From Albifimbria verrucaria (lineage: Eukaryota > Ascomycota > Sordariomycetes > Hypocreales > Stachybotryaceae): a DNA stretch of 64,000 bases. The notes under the pieces are model-generated. The model ran no database searches. It was not told the DNA's origin and saw nothing but the letters and a program-made list of their open reading frames with translations. This document shows, one piece after another, positions 24,767-36,505 of this stretch. Every line of letters begins with the position of its first letter. Within the stretch, counting starts at the first letter, position 1. A program made the translations under genes and the position numbers. The stretch covers positions 2,480,001-2,544,000 of the forward strand of contig JAHREC010000062.1 of the NCBI GenBank assembly GCA_020081605.1, in the 5' to 3' direction.

Positions 24767-26237
24767 ATGTCCTCGTCTAGCAGCTCTGGACGCCTGTCCA
24801 GGAAGCATGAATCTTCCACATCTACTTCCTCGCGTTCGCCCTGTACCGGTACCGACGCTTCTCGCAACACACTACCATTTTCTTCCTTTAAGCTGCCATT
24901 TCAGCCGAATGCTTCATCCACCAGCCTAGTCTCCTCCACTGCAGAGGGTAGACCTATCCCAGTCGACGATAGCACCGTCGAACATCGTACCTCTGCTCTT
25001 CGCGAGCTCAACAACAACTACCCAAGTCGCCATCGCTACGCCAAGTCTACTGGTGCCCAGAGCAGCACCTACTCTGAGCCCGTCATCGTCCGCAGCTATT
25101 ACTCGCCATTACCAAGCCGGCCCTCTGGCGGTACGCGAGGCAGTATTGCTGGTTGTGGTGGCATACCCATTGGCCCAACCGCCTCAGCTTCTGCCTCTAC
25201 TGTGAGCCGGATATTCCCATTCGCTACTAAGGTTACGTCGGTTGGGAATGGTATGATAAACAGCATGGCTCGGTCACGCACCAAGAAACCGCGTGGTGAT
25301 GCTCAAACGGAGACGAAACTGCCCCGGTTGAAGCATTCACATTTAAAAGTTTTCTCACCAACATCGAAACACAGGGCAACGGTCCTGATATTGGCGCGGA
25401 CCTGGATCGCATAGCTGAAATATGTGCGCGATCAAGGTATTCATTGAGCAATCAGTATGAGGTACACTACGCACCTCATGGGTCTGGCTCTTCTTTTCTA
25501 CCCAGAACATCTCGTGTCCAGGAGAACCAAGGGCCAACCCTACAGGCGGTTACTTCAGACGACGAGCGAAACATGAAGCGACATAGAAAACGACGGAGTG
25601 GTGCAAGAAGAAGCAGCAGGGCAATGGGAACACTTGAAACCATCATGTCCTCGAGTCGATCCTCGGATGAAGATAAATCCACCAAGAAGTCAGCGGCAGA
25701 AATCGCCGAGGAAATTCGTGGTAGAGCAGCCAGGAAGGAGTCTGGCGAGTCATCGCCCACAGACTCTTCAGGAAGCACTTTTGATGAAAGTTGCTCTCCT
25801 GAGGATTTGTCACGGTCTAGGATGGCCACAAATAAGAGACCCGGGTCATTAGCTCTTATCGAGGGCGCAAAACAGAATAGTGGTGCGACTGGTCTTTATA
25901 GCCCACGTACATCTGCAACTGGTCTCGTGGGAGAGCCGGCCGTACCTCAAGCGTCTACAAGTCAATTAGAAATCCGCACGTCACGAGACGACACATACGA
26001 CACAGCTGTTCCTACGCAGCCCTTGGCCTCATCAGATGCCTTGGGGCTTTTCACTGCGAAGGAGCCTCTCCCTCATCAGAACCTCGATCGCCAGGAACTG
26101 GATTTTTGTCCACACTCAGCTCGTGGATTCCTTGGAAGATGTACGATGTACCAGAAGATGTACAGGGTCGTGCCGAAGGGACTCTTCGTGAGCTGCTCAA
26201 GACAACTGACATGAAGGGCAAGGCTGTTGAGCGGTGA
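24767..26237 (+). CDS. Conserved filamentous-fungal protein of unknown function
   Basis: Single-exon gene of about 490 residues once two bases are added (A4 at 25345-25348 and a G near 26060). The N-terminal 190 residues are Ser/Thr-rich and disordered (MSSSSSSGRLSRKHESSTST). A better-defined block follows, with motifs HLKSFLTNIETQG, DIGADLDRIAEICARSRYSL and QYEVHYAPHGSGSSF, then an Arg/Lys cluster (KRHRKRRSGARRSSR) that could be a nuclear localisation signal, and a KSAAEIAEEIRGRA helix. The repaired C-terminus reads SWIPWKMYDVPEDVQGRAEG and ends GKAVER. The two ordered blocks look conserved, but I do not recognise the family and assign no function. Confidence 0.72.
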
Positions 26238-26949
26238 TATAAGAAGCTCAGGTCTTCTTCCTAAAGGATCATATACAATTCTCGACCTGATTATGGTGTA
26301 TCAGTTCACAGGAAGGGCGGGAAAAGCAGTTTCATACTTATGAAGTCGGGGTTTCAGCCTGGGCGTCACGGACAGGTAACCTGTAATATACGTCAAAACA
26401 CAACGACTTCTGAAAGGGGTCAACTGTATTCACCTGGTTTGGTGTCTGAAGATTTCATGGGATATGATTGGGCTACTAAGGGAAAAAACCTGTCAAGACT
26501 CAAGGTTTAGATGAAACGATTTATGAATGAATGGACCAGTTTTTGAATGGCTCGCCGCACGGGGCGGGTCGCTCTACATCAATCGGTACAGGCTCGATGC
26601 TTTACATGTCATAGGAGAATGCTTGAATGATTCATGTCGTAATGTCCCCATTATATGTATCGAAATGGCTGTCCTACTCCCAACAGGGCAGCCTTGGGAC
26701 GAAAGGCCACACGCTGCCTACCTACAAGCCGTTGGCCCTCTCCTCAACTGTAATCATACAGGATCGTTGCAGTCTCCTCTGCCATGGCGCATAAAGTGCA
26801 AAGGAAAATAAATACGCCGCTCTGTGGAATCCATGCGCAAATAAATAGCCATAACTCCTGCATAATGCGCCAACGTACCCGCCCATCCACCAGAGCCGGC
26901 TAACAAAAAACTCCCCAGAGACCTGAAATGCTCACACCACACGTCTGGG
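26238..26949. other. Convergent spacer
   Basis: 711 bases between the unknown gene and the 3' end of the CTK1-type kinase gene; no coding signal recognised. Confidence 0.4.
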
Positions 26950-29900
26950 TCATTGACTGTCCTTGTCCATCACGTCTCCCTGGTCTGTCGGCTGCTGGGC
27001 GTCCACGTGCATGCGCTTCGAGTCGCGTTGCTGGTCGTGGCTCTCGTTGGCCCGTTTCTTGTCCTTGTCGCGAGAGCTTTCCTTTGCAGCTCTTCGCGCC
27101 TCGCGGTCTTTTCTTTCGTTTTCTTTTCGCAACGCCTTGGATTCGAACTCATGCCAATCGCCGTCAATGTTTGAAAGCCTAGTGGAACTGTTAGCTATCA
27201 TAGAATTGAAAATCGCGGATAGAAAGATGACTTACTCTACTGCTTGCCTGGGCAGCGGTTCTTCAACCGTGAAGTATGGGTGCTGTAGAACTTCGGCAGC
27301 TGTTGGTCGTTTCGCCGGGTCGTAGTGAAACATGGAAGACAGGAGGTCAAAGGCCGCTGGTGTCGTCTTGTCTTGATACTTTTCCGCAAAGACGCTCTTG
27401 CGCTTGACTGTAGGCCGAAGTAGCTCAAACCAAGCCATATCTACAAGCTCAGGCCAGTCTTGTCGGTTGGGTGTTCCGAGAACGCCGTATATCTTCTCCA
27501 GTTGACTCAGCTCCGTTCCATCGCCCGCAAAGATAGCATGGCGAGTAAAGATCTCAACCATTACACAAGCAGCACTCCAGACGTCAACAGCAGCTGTATA
27601 CTTCGTCTCACCTAGCAGCAATTCGGGTGATCGATACCAAATGGTGATAACCCGGTTGGTGTAGTCTAGTTGATGTCGCTTTGCATAGAAGCGAGCGAGA
27701 CCAAAGTCAGCCAGCTTCAATATGCCTTCATTGCTGACCAGGATGTTGGCAGCCTTGATGTCCCGATGTAACACGCCTCGGGCGTGGAGATAATCCAACC
27801 CCTCGAAGAGTTGCTTCGCAAGATGTTTCTTCTGGGCCGGGTCCAACTTGAACGAAGGATGATTCAGCAATCCAGTCAAGTCATGAGAAAGATATTCAAA
27901 AACCATGAAACAGTCGTTCTTCTCCACCATGACTTCCTGAAGGTTGACGATGTTTGTGTGCCTAAGCGATTGGAGAAGCTTAATCTCTCGAACCGCGGTC
28001 ACCGGGAAACCATCGCGTTCGCCTTCCATACGGATTCTTTTCAACGCCACGAGTCCCTTGGTATAGACGTTAAGACCCTTGAAGACCTTGCCGTACGTTC
28101 CAGAGCCAACCACTGATTCGTTTCCTGGCTTTCTGAAGAATACCGATTCAGAATCAACGAGATCTGCCGGCAATGTAGGCCGAGTTTTGAGCCTTTTCAT
28201 GACCTTCTTCACCTTGCGCATCCGCGGTGCCATTTTCGGCCCATCTGGTGGCCCGTCCCTAAAATCTCGATGATCTCTGCGGTCCCGAGGGTCTTGACGG
28301 AACCGGGAAGATGCAGGCTCCCTAGGAGCAGTACGAGGGGTTGGCGGTCCTGATCGCGGTCTTGCTCACGATCTTGTTCACGAAGATAATCACGAGGTTG
28401 ATCACGAGGATGATCACGAGGATGATCGCGAAACTGGTCGCGAGGCTGATCACGATGATGGTCGCGGAACTGGTCTCGAGGATTCTCGCGAAGATTCTCG
28501 CGATGGTCTCGGGGTTGCTCACGAGGTTGCTCACGAGGTTGCTCGCGGGGTTGCTCACGTGCTTGGTCACGATCTCCTTCTCGCTCATCTCTTTGGGACG
28601 ACGGTCTCCTTTGAGGGGCCGCATTGAATCTTTGAGAGATTTCGGGTTTGGGAGCAGCAAGTGTAGGTTTCGATGAAGACTTGAATGCGAAGCTAAATTT
28701 GCCTGACGATCCAGACTGACCTGCTGGACCGGAGGGCGGAGGGCGACTTGGTGGTGCCATTGCCACATCCTCGTCTTGCGGCTCTCGGGTTGATTCTTCT
28801 GGATGCGTGTTGTGCGTATTCCGTAGGGAGTGATTGTCGCCTTCTAGATCGGATTCAGGAGGTTCGTTCGCCCCTGAATTGCTCGGCCGTCTACCGTTGT
28901 CATCCTCGGGAGATTGCTGTGTACCCTCACCCTGAGATCCTGGTTTTCCTGAGTTCCATTGAGAGTTCTTGAAGCTGGATCCACGATGATTGCCTCGATT
29001 GGAAAACGATCCTCCCCGGTGACCTCCGCCGCGATGGCCTCGATAGCTTCCTTGAGAATACGGCTGCATAGGCCCTGATGGAGCAGCTGGTGGTGGCGAG
29101 CGAGATGGATCGTGATGGTAACGGCTAGAAGGCCCGTTAGGCGGCCCTCGATTACCACTTCCGTGATGCTGTGAGGGTATTGACTAAACTCCAAGTCAGT
29201 AAAGTGACAATTGTCAACATGCTTGTTATATCTTACTGTTGAGGGTGCTGATTACTCCAGTCGGAACGGCCTTGGCCGTAAGGTGACTGGGATGGGGATG
29301 TGTGGTACGACTCGCCGTGCTGTGGTGATTGGGAATATCCCCGGGAGTCGTTCCCGAAGTGAGATCTCTGTGAATGACCCGGGTTCTGCACTCCTCGATA
29401 GCTACCACGAGATGCCATATCGTCTTCGAAGTCTGACTTTGCCGAGTGGTACGGTTCAGCCGATCTTTCACGACGTCCCGTATCCCTGTCCCCTACAGGA
29501 GAGCCAGTTTGCCGTTGCCGCGATGATTTACGGTCGAGATCACCGCCCGACCAGTTGCCAGGGGCCGAGTTCAACGGTGTACCAGATAGACTCGCACGGG
29601 ACGATGACAAGGGGCGACGGGAGGAAGAACGGCGACGGCTATCTGATGCAGGAGATCGACTTCGCGACCGGTGGTAAGCTTCGTCTGACCTCGAATGCCG
29701 CGAGTCGCGCCGAGGGCGGCGCGGCCCGACTTCTGATCCTATTGGCGACCGAGAGCCAGACCTCTGCCTCGAGTATGATCGCTTATCTGCCGGTGGTGGA
29801 GGTAGGCGATGCGAATGGGAGGTACGCCGTGGGAATGCTTGCGGCGGTCGCGGGAAGAGTGTCGCTGGCGATCGTCAAAGTCACGCTCCCTGCTTCGATT

Positions 29901-30390
29901 AGACTCTCGAGGATCTGGACTCTGTGCTTTCCGCGATCTTTTGCGATGAGGGCCGCCGCGAGAAGTGCTGCGGCTTCTGTGTCGCTTGGAGGCAGAGGGG
30001 AGGCACGGTCGTCCCGGTCGCGGCTATAGCTCCGACGACGAGGCCTATCTTGAGGGTCCCGTGGCCGGGCCTTATTTGCGCGAAATCGAGGAATCAAGTC
30101 GTCCGCATCGGCAGTCGAACGCGTGAATTCGTGGACGGGACTGTGTGGAGGGTCTCTGCTGCGGTTGCGAGAACAGGGTCGACGGTGCGAGCCGAGCTCG
30201 GGCTTGTGAGAAGGGCGATGGCGACCTCGATTATCCCAGGTTTGACGGGGCCCGCGGGGAGGGAACCTGGCCGATCCGAGGGTATAAATCCTCTGCCAGT
30301 ACGAGCCCGTTCTCTATTGTCATCACTTCCTCCGACGTCCTTCATGGCAGCATGCTGAGAGCGACGTGGAGGCGTTAGTGGACGCTTCAT
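26950..30390 (-). CDS. CTK1: CTD kinase alpha subunit (CTK1/CDK12 family)
   Basis: Cyclin-dependent kinase that phosphorylates the RNA polymerase II C-terminal domain in elongation. Exons 30390-29237, 29183-27236 and 27178-26950, about 1,111 residues after five missing bases are added. The first half is an Arg/Ser-rich and RGG-like disordered region, including a long RE/RD dipeptide tract. The kinase domain has the Gly loop GSGTYGKVFKG, catalytic Lys in VALKRIRME, the cyclin-contact helix FPVTAVREIK, HRDIKAANIL, DFGLARF and the T-loop LDYTNRVITIWYRSPELLLG. A short Lys/Arg/Glu-rich tail ends GDVMDKDSQ. RS-rich N-terminus plus this helix point to CTK1 rather than CDK9/BUR1. Breaks are near 30250, 29985, 29798, 29170 and 28343. 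The start at 30390 (MKRPLTPPRRSQ) is preferred over a Met 15 codons downstream. Confidence 0.92.
28357..28580 (-). repeat. Degenerate 12-base repeat coding for RE/RD dipeptides
   Basis: Within the CTK1 coding region, roughly 18 imperfect 12-base units encode RDQP, RDHP, REQP and similar tetrapeptides. The 5' part (REQPREQPREQP) is nearly perfect, suggesting recent unit expansion. Alternating opposite charges make it a likely flexible or condensate-prone linker. Confidence 0.85.
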
Positions 30391-32604
30391 TGCAGCGCCC
30401 AGATTTGAGTTTTTAGTGCTTGCAAGGTATAAATCGCCGCACCTTAACCGAAGCGGCACGGCGCTCCATGGACAACACGGCCAGATCGCCGCGCAAATGG
30501 CCTGTTCTGCGACTGAGAGGAATTCTTTGTGCCAAAAAGAATCTTGGCCAAAGATTGCCTCTATGCAAGTAAAACTCAGGCACGAAGAGGCTGCCAACTC
30601 ATGGTGACGGGGTGCAAGCGGCGGGCCGGCCGATCGTGCAGTGGCAGCTATGCACTACCATGATGGAGGGATCAACCAGCTCTTTTAGGCATGCACTTGC
30701 AGCTCCATCTCCTTCTTTATCCTCCACCTTGCGTCCGCAAATGACTATCTCCTTGATGCTCAAGCTCAAAGGTGACTAACAAAGCCGTCCAAGGTGTCTG
30801 AGTGCGTAGCCGCTCAGACGTTACCTCCTGCTTTAGGAGCATCATGATGCGCCGTAAAACCAGCAACTACATACGAATCCTCACGGATAATTTACGATAC
30901 TCTTGTTCCTCGACATGGCGTTGGCCTTGAGCTAAACCAAGCTCGATGGCTCACGGAACAGGATGAGCAATGGGCCGATGTGTGGCCAGCCAAGCTGCAA
31001 CGCGAGAGCGTTGACAAGTCATAAGAGGTGGTGGTACTCCTGTCCGTGAACGACAAGGCTTTGGATGGGCAGGAAACCAGGGGATCCTCCAAAAGCAGCT
31101 CTGCCCCTCAGAGCGCGAATGCTAAGTCCCGGTAGCATAAGTAGAGTCCATGGCTGTAGGCAATAGACTAAACATGGTGGGTTGCCTCAGACTGCCTGAG
31201 GAGCAGCGCCATCGTCTTGAGATTTGGGAAGTGCCGTAACCATCGCTTTCTTCCTTCATCCAGAACTGAGATAATGACGACGAATCCAGTAACGGCGCAG
31301 TGCGCGTTTCCATCAAAACAGACGGCCATGCGTTTATAGATGACCTAAGTTAGTGGTGGAAGCGTGACGGTGCATGCACGGAGCCGATCCAGTTAAACAC
31401 GGCTTGCATTGGGCCGCCAAGGATTCTTTCCTTTCTCAACAACGCGTGCTGTGCTCAAACGACGAGGCGAGATCTTCACCGTCATGGCTCCTCAACACAT
31501 AGCCGAGCCGTTGCGCCAGGCGCTCCATGGAAGCCGTAAGCTGCGTAGGTGCCGATGATGGTGCTCCCCATAAACAGCAGTAGAGTGGGTACATGGAGCA
31601 TGGAGAAGCTTGGTTGACTTTGGCGACTACGCGGTGGAATCACCTCCACTCAAGATCGAGAATCCATCTCGTAGGTAAGAAAGGGCTCCTGGAATTTAAG
31701 CACTCGACTGCCATGGTGCCGACTGTTTGTCGCAGATGTGGTGGCCTCACATGAAAAATGATGCATGGTGGCATGCGGTGAGTTGACGGGGAAGAGCTTG
31801 ATTGTGGGCAAGGCCAAAGAAGTAGCTCACATGTGACGAGTCATGTGACGACTGCTTTCAAGCTTTAGGTTGCCAAGTGTGGTAGGACCGAGATTGGCAA
31901 CCAATAATCGACGATTTCATATCTTAGCTCATTTCTCGAAAGCGATGCCTCGGCATCTTGGGCTTCGGAGGGTTCTGGAAATGCCCTTTGTTAGCCAAAA
32001 TATGCGTAAAGAAAAAAAAGTTGCTAGTCCCGGTCATAACGTCGACAGTTTGGGGCGAGTCAAATCCCATCATTGGCCTGGTGCAGCGTGTCAAAGTCTC
32101 CCTCGTTTTCCCGATCCCTTCCTAGCGGACGCAGTATAATTTGTATGGCCGTTGTCTACTATTCCACATAGAGCTCTTTAGTCCGAGATGCAACCATTTC
32201 GTATCGCCGGGGCGCACGGAATGACGCTCGAGTCCGCTGCCGATATGCAGTGGCCCGAGGGGCAAAGCCTCGGTGAAGTCATAAAAGCATTGTAATAGAT
32301 CCACGTGCGGCTCTCCGTGTCCTGTCCGTAAATAGTCCAGGAGGCGATCTGCCGCACCCGTCAAATTATTGTGCTTTAACTCCTGAACAACAATCGCTTC
32401 ATAGCGCTCTGCTAGTAGATTTGTTTCCATCCCCAGTTCCAGTTGTATTTCTTGATCCCTGTCGCTATCGCAAGTATCCAAAGACAAACATAGTGGGCGG
32501 CCTTGTTTCAACCAAGACTTTGTCTGCAAGTCCGGGACATTTATTTTTATTTACTTTTCCTCCCTCCCTCCGGTTCACACATCCTCTCTCAATAGCGCGC
32601 CATC
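30391..32604. other. Divergent spacer between CTK1 and the hydrolase gene
   Basis: 2.2 kb with no gene that I can support; open frames are short and lack family features. It must carry both promoters. Confidence 0.4.
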
Positions 32605-34197
32605 ATGGAGTGGTTTGGAAAGGCTACGATTGACTTCACACACGCCGCGACACCCAGGGCGTTGAAGGAGAAAAATGGGCAAGAAACCGATCTGCTCAAC
32701 GTCTGCGAGAAGACTATGCCGCCTTGCAACCTGAACCCCTTGCTCTTCAATGGACACATGCAAACCATGTGGACGGCCACGAAGCCGCATGGGCCTCAGG
32801 TCTACTACCGCCGCAAGCTTTTCGAGGCGGACCACAGCGTCTACAAGGGCACCTTCTCCGTCGACTTTGCAGTAGAGCCTTTCGAGGGCAGCGACCCTAC
32901 GCTGGCTCGCCGCACCCTTTACTACTCGGAGGAGGAGCTCGCCAACTTCGCTTCGGATGACAACAAGCCGATGCTTGTCGTGCTCCATGGCCTGTCTGGA
33001 GGCTCTCATGAAGTCTACCTGCGACATGCCATTGCTCCGTTGGTCGAGTCAAAGGCCTGGGAGGTCTGCGTCGTCAACTCGCGAGGTTGCGCAAGGACAA
33101 AGATTACGAGCGGTGTGCTGTATAATGCTCGTGCGACATGGGATGTTCGACAGGTAAGACTTACGATATGAATATGTGGAGGATGCGCAGCTCTAACATA
33201 CATTTAATAGGTGGTGCGGTGGTTGAGGCAGACATTCCCCAACCGACCGCTGTTTGGCCTGGGCTTTTCCTGGGTGCCAATATCCTCACCAACGTAAGTG
33301 TCTCAACATTTGCCCCGTCACATTTCTGAAAGGATTCTGACCGCCATAGTACTGCGGTGAAGAGGGTTCTCATTGCGAGTTCAAGGCAGCAATTGCATGC
33401 TCAAACCCGTACAACCTGGAGGTTTCCAGCAAGATGCTGCAGAACAGCTTCATCGGCAGGGAGCTCTATCTGCGTGTCATGGGAAGTACGTTACTTCTAC
33501 TGGTCAATAAATGGTATCAACACTTGCTAACAACTTTTTAGCTGCACTGAAAGCACTTGTTCGGACACACAAGACCGAGCTCGAGCAGTTTTCGAATCTC
33601 GATCTCGAGGCTATTGAGAATGTGACTTACCTCAATGAGTTTGATCGTGAGGTCCAGTAAGTTATCTACTCGTGAGAAGCGTGCATGGCCCAAAGCTGAC
33701 CCTCTTGCAGGTGCCCGACATGGGGATACCCTACCGAGTCTGCGTACTACCGAGATGCATCCTCGTCAGATGCTGTGCTGTCCATTAGGATCCCCTTCTT
33801 GGCCTTGCATGCTACCGACGACCCTGTGAGTAGAATCCTCTTCTTCGCTCTAGGATACCAGCTAATGATAATTTAGATTGCGGTGAAGGAGGCTATTCCT
33901 TACGAGGAGTTCAAGCGCAACCCAAACACCGTTCTCGTCACCACCTCCCTCGGTGGCCACCTCTGCTGGTTCGAGAATGGAGGTACACGATGGCACTCGA
34001 GAGCCGTGCGTTTCCCCTCCCAATGCAACGTGAGGAAAAAACTAACACATTATCAGATACCAAACTTCCTTAACCATTTTGTCGACAACCTTGATCTTGG
34101 TGATATCAAGCCAATGGACTACCCGGCAACAGTAGATATGAAGGCACGGGGTGCTCAATATGACCCCATGAGGCGCAAGCTTGCCATCCACGAGTGA
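32605..34197 (+). CDS. Alpha/beta hydrolase of the EHT1/EEB1 (YheT) esterase family
   Basis: Predicted medium-chain acyl ester synthase/esterase or related lipase. Seven exons: 32605-33153, 33211-33293, 33350-33485, 33542-33656, 33711-33825, 33877-34005 and 34057-34197; 422 residues after one base is added. Family landmarks: NPLLFNGHMQT near residue 45, MLVVLHGLSGGSHEVYLRH (oxyanion region), VVNSRGCARTKITSG, the nucleophile elbow GFSLGANILT, the acid in LHATDDPIAV and the catalytic His in TTSLGGHLCWFE. The missing base is a C at 33269-33270, directly after the nucleophile Ser codon, so the uncorrected frame loses everything beyond it. Substrate is inferred from the family only. Confidence 0.9.
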
Positions 34198-34489
34198 TTG
34201 GGTTCTTGCATGCCCGCATAGCATTCAGCATTGTGTTTCTTGGTTTATGGTCGTTGCGGATAGACTTGGGATTAATTGGATAGATAGAATAGAAGGTTAG
34301 ATTGAATCCGACTATAGAAGGGCGATTGCTTGGAATGTAAAAACATATTTGGAACGCAGGACCAGGTCCTATGTAATTGGTCTCACGACGATAGTTGGAA
34401 ACGTATTTGTATCATTACAGCTATAATGTTCATGGTATGACCGACTCCAAACGCCACCCCAATGCTGAATTGTCCAGTCCCCGTATCAA

Positions 34490-35136
34490 CTACGCGAAGG
34501 ACACCTTTTTCTTGGCCTTTCCAGCCTTGGTGCCGGCCACACTCATCGACTTGACACCATCGTCGTCTTCGTTGGTTCTGCGCTTGCGCTTCTTCCTCAG
34601 GGCCTCCTTGGTGCTGTCAAGCTTGGTCTGCTTCTCTTCCTCTCTCTTCTCGGCCTCGGCCTTTCTAGCCTCCCGAATCTCCTCCATTTGGCGGGCCTTG
34701 ATCATCTTCGACTCGATCTGGCCATCCATCTCGGCCTGGACCATGGAAAGGATAGTGTTCATGCTCTCCTGGAAGCGCAATTGTTAGCTGGAGCGACAGG
34801 AGATGCGCCCGCATCGACGGAGATTTACGTACTTTATCGTCCACGAAAACCTTGCCCTTCTTCTTGCCGGGGCTTGACAACACCAACGGGAGTGATGGTG
34901 TTGAGAGTGGGGATGCCGAGTTCCTTTTCGCTGTAGATCTTCTTCTTGGGCTTCTTCGACAAAGCGGCGCGGTTCTTCTCCTTGAGTTGCTGCGATTGAA
35001 CGGGTCCCTTCGGTTTCCGCGACTTGGAGATGCCATCGGTGGCAGATCGCTTAGGGCCTGATTTACCGGCACCACCGTCGCTGGACTTGGAGCCCGCATG
35101 CTTGTTCTTGATCGTTCGCGTCTTGCTCGGCGCCAT
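34490..35136 (-). CDS. LOC1: 60S ribosome assembly/export factor LOC1
   Basis: Basic nucleolar protein required for early 60S maturation; in yeast also linked to mRNA localisation. Exons 35136-34833 and 34768-34490. The start [17 protein letters not shown] is chosen over an upstream in-frame Met because it matches the short basic N-terminus of the family. Motifs include [40 protein letters not shown] and a coiled-coil rich in Glu/Arg/Lys ([20 protein letters not shown]), ending [11 protein letters not shown]. Two bases are missing from the C/G run around 34867-34872; with them the protein is 194 residues, close to the usual size. Divergent from the eIF4E gene. Confidence 0.9.
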
Positions 35137-35433
35137 TGTGAAGGTTGAGTGTAAGGTTGGCGATATGGTGGGTTCTGGACGATTTGCGGCAGCATTCAAC
35201 CTGGACCAAATGTTTTTTTTTCTGGAGGCGATAAGGGAGTGAGGGGCGATAACGGCAGGATACCGACAGGTGGTGGCTGGCCCCGTGGTAGAGCCCAGGT
35301 ACCTTTAGCGGGGGCTTTGGTGGGAAAGGTACTTTGTGAGACCTGGTCTAGCGTTGTGCTACGGTACCGGTACAGAAAAGCTTCTTCCCTTTTCCCCATG
35401 TGTTGTCTGAACTCAGGATGAGGTAAGTCAAGT

Positions 35434-35498
35434 CAGTGCTTGAGTGCTTCAGTGCTCGTGCTTGTGTTTGTGCTTGTACTTGCTGTGCAGCAGCAGCA
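35434..35498. repeat. GTGCTT-type imperfect repeat
   Basis: Eight or so variants of GTGCTT/GTACTT followed by CAGCAGCAG, in the LOC1/eIF4E spacer. Confidence 0.75.
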
Positions 35499-35763
35499 CC
35501 GGCCAGCCAGCCGGTCAGCCAGCATGTGGGAAATGCTAGCGTGTTTACGGATGGATGGTCAGGGTATGATCAGCCTTTGCCGTACACCCTCCCTTATTTT
35601 AGCAGGTCGGCATGCGCCATCAGCTGGCCACTCATGACGTTGTGCATGTAACCCGTATGTGAATAACGAAACGTCGTCTATTTGTCGAACGCTGCACGGA
35701 GGCTGGCGGGCGTCTGCGCTACGCTAGAACTTTGGGTGCCCTACCGCCGCATGTTACGCTGCC

Positions 35764-35810
35764 TTACCTGTCCTGTCCTGACCTGACCTGTCCTGACCTC
35801 ACCTCACCTG
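35764..35810. repeat. ACCTG/TCCTG pentamer repeats
   Basis: About nine consecutive ACCTG, TCCTG and ACCTC units in the LOC1/eIF4E spacer. Confidence 0.8.
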
Positions 35811-36505
35811 GCGCTGGCCCGGTTCTCTTGCATGTATGTACCTGTACCAGCCCACTCTACTCGATACACGAGGCTCGCCTTCCAGAAGGCCACACTGTAC
35901 CACCCCAAAAGCACAAAAGCGCTATTCTTGGGTCCATTCCAGTGGGGAAGGTGAGGTCAGGTAAAGGTACAAGCCTCATTACCTACACGCACTGACTGGC
36001 ACTGCTCTTGGGGCTTTTTCGCCATTCAGCTTTCACGCAGAATTCTTCGACTCTCCAATCTCAGACATCGACAAACAACATCCCTTTCAACGCTTCTCTT
36101 CAACCGCCAACCGCCCCCTTCGGCCCATCCTCCGATCGCCCCATCGTCGACTCTCGCCAAACACGACACCTCTCACCTCTCCCACAACGCCCTCACCGAA
36201 TTCTGCTCTACCTTGAACCTGCTCTGCTCTCTTCTGCTCTGCTCTCGCCCATCACTCTCGCTTCCGACCCACCCCTCTCTCCTGCTTTCACCACCACCAA
36301 ATCCCTCCCATCGAACGATCACGGTGTTGCCTACGAAGATACCCCCTCCCCCAAAAAAGTTTAACAACCTGCCACGTTCTTGTTTCAGCTCGCTCCTTTC
36401 GTCAATCTTGCTCTTCCGTCGTGGCCCTCGATTCTTTTCCGCCGAGGTGTCTCTCTTGCTTCCTTCCACGCACTCCGTCTCTAAGGGTTTCATCTTCAAG
36501 TCTTA

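Larger units (their letters stand above)
35137..36505. other. Divergent spacer and leader between LOC1 and eIF4E
   Basis: No gene seen. Two short repeat tracts (35434-35498 and 35764-35810) and GGTACC sites near 35298 and 35362 lie here. From about 36150 to 36480 the plus strand is a C/T-rich leader of the eIF4E gene, with repeats of CTCTGCT. Confidence 0.5.

Noticed and set aside
29211..30029. 272-codon plus-strand open frame
   Set aside because: Antisense shadow of the Arg/Ser-rich CTK1 N-terminus, which has consistent splice sites and composition on the other strand.
30094..30597. Separate minus-strand 167-codon gene
   Set aside because: Its start lies upstream of the CTK1 Met at 30390, and the part beyond about 30250 is the CTK1 N-terminus in a shifted frame caused by one missing base.
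32122..32529. 135-codon minus-strand open frame upstream of the hydrolase gene
   Set aside because: No recognisable motif, no splice continuation, and it overlaps the presumed promoter of the hydrolase gene.
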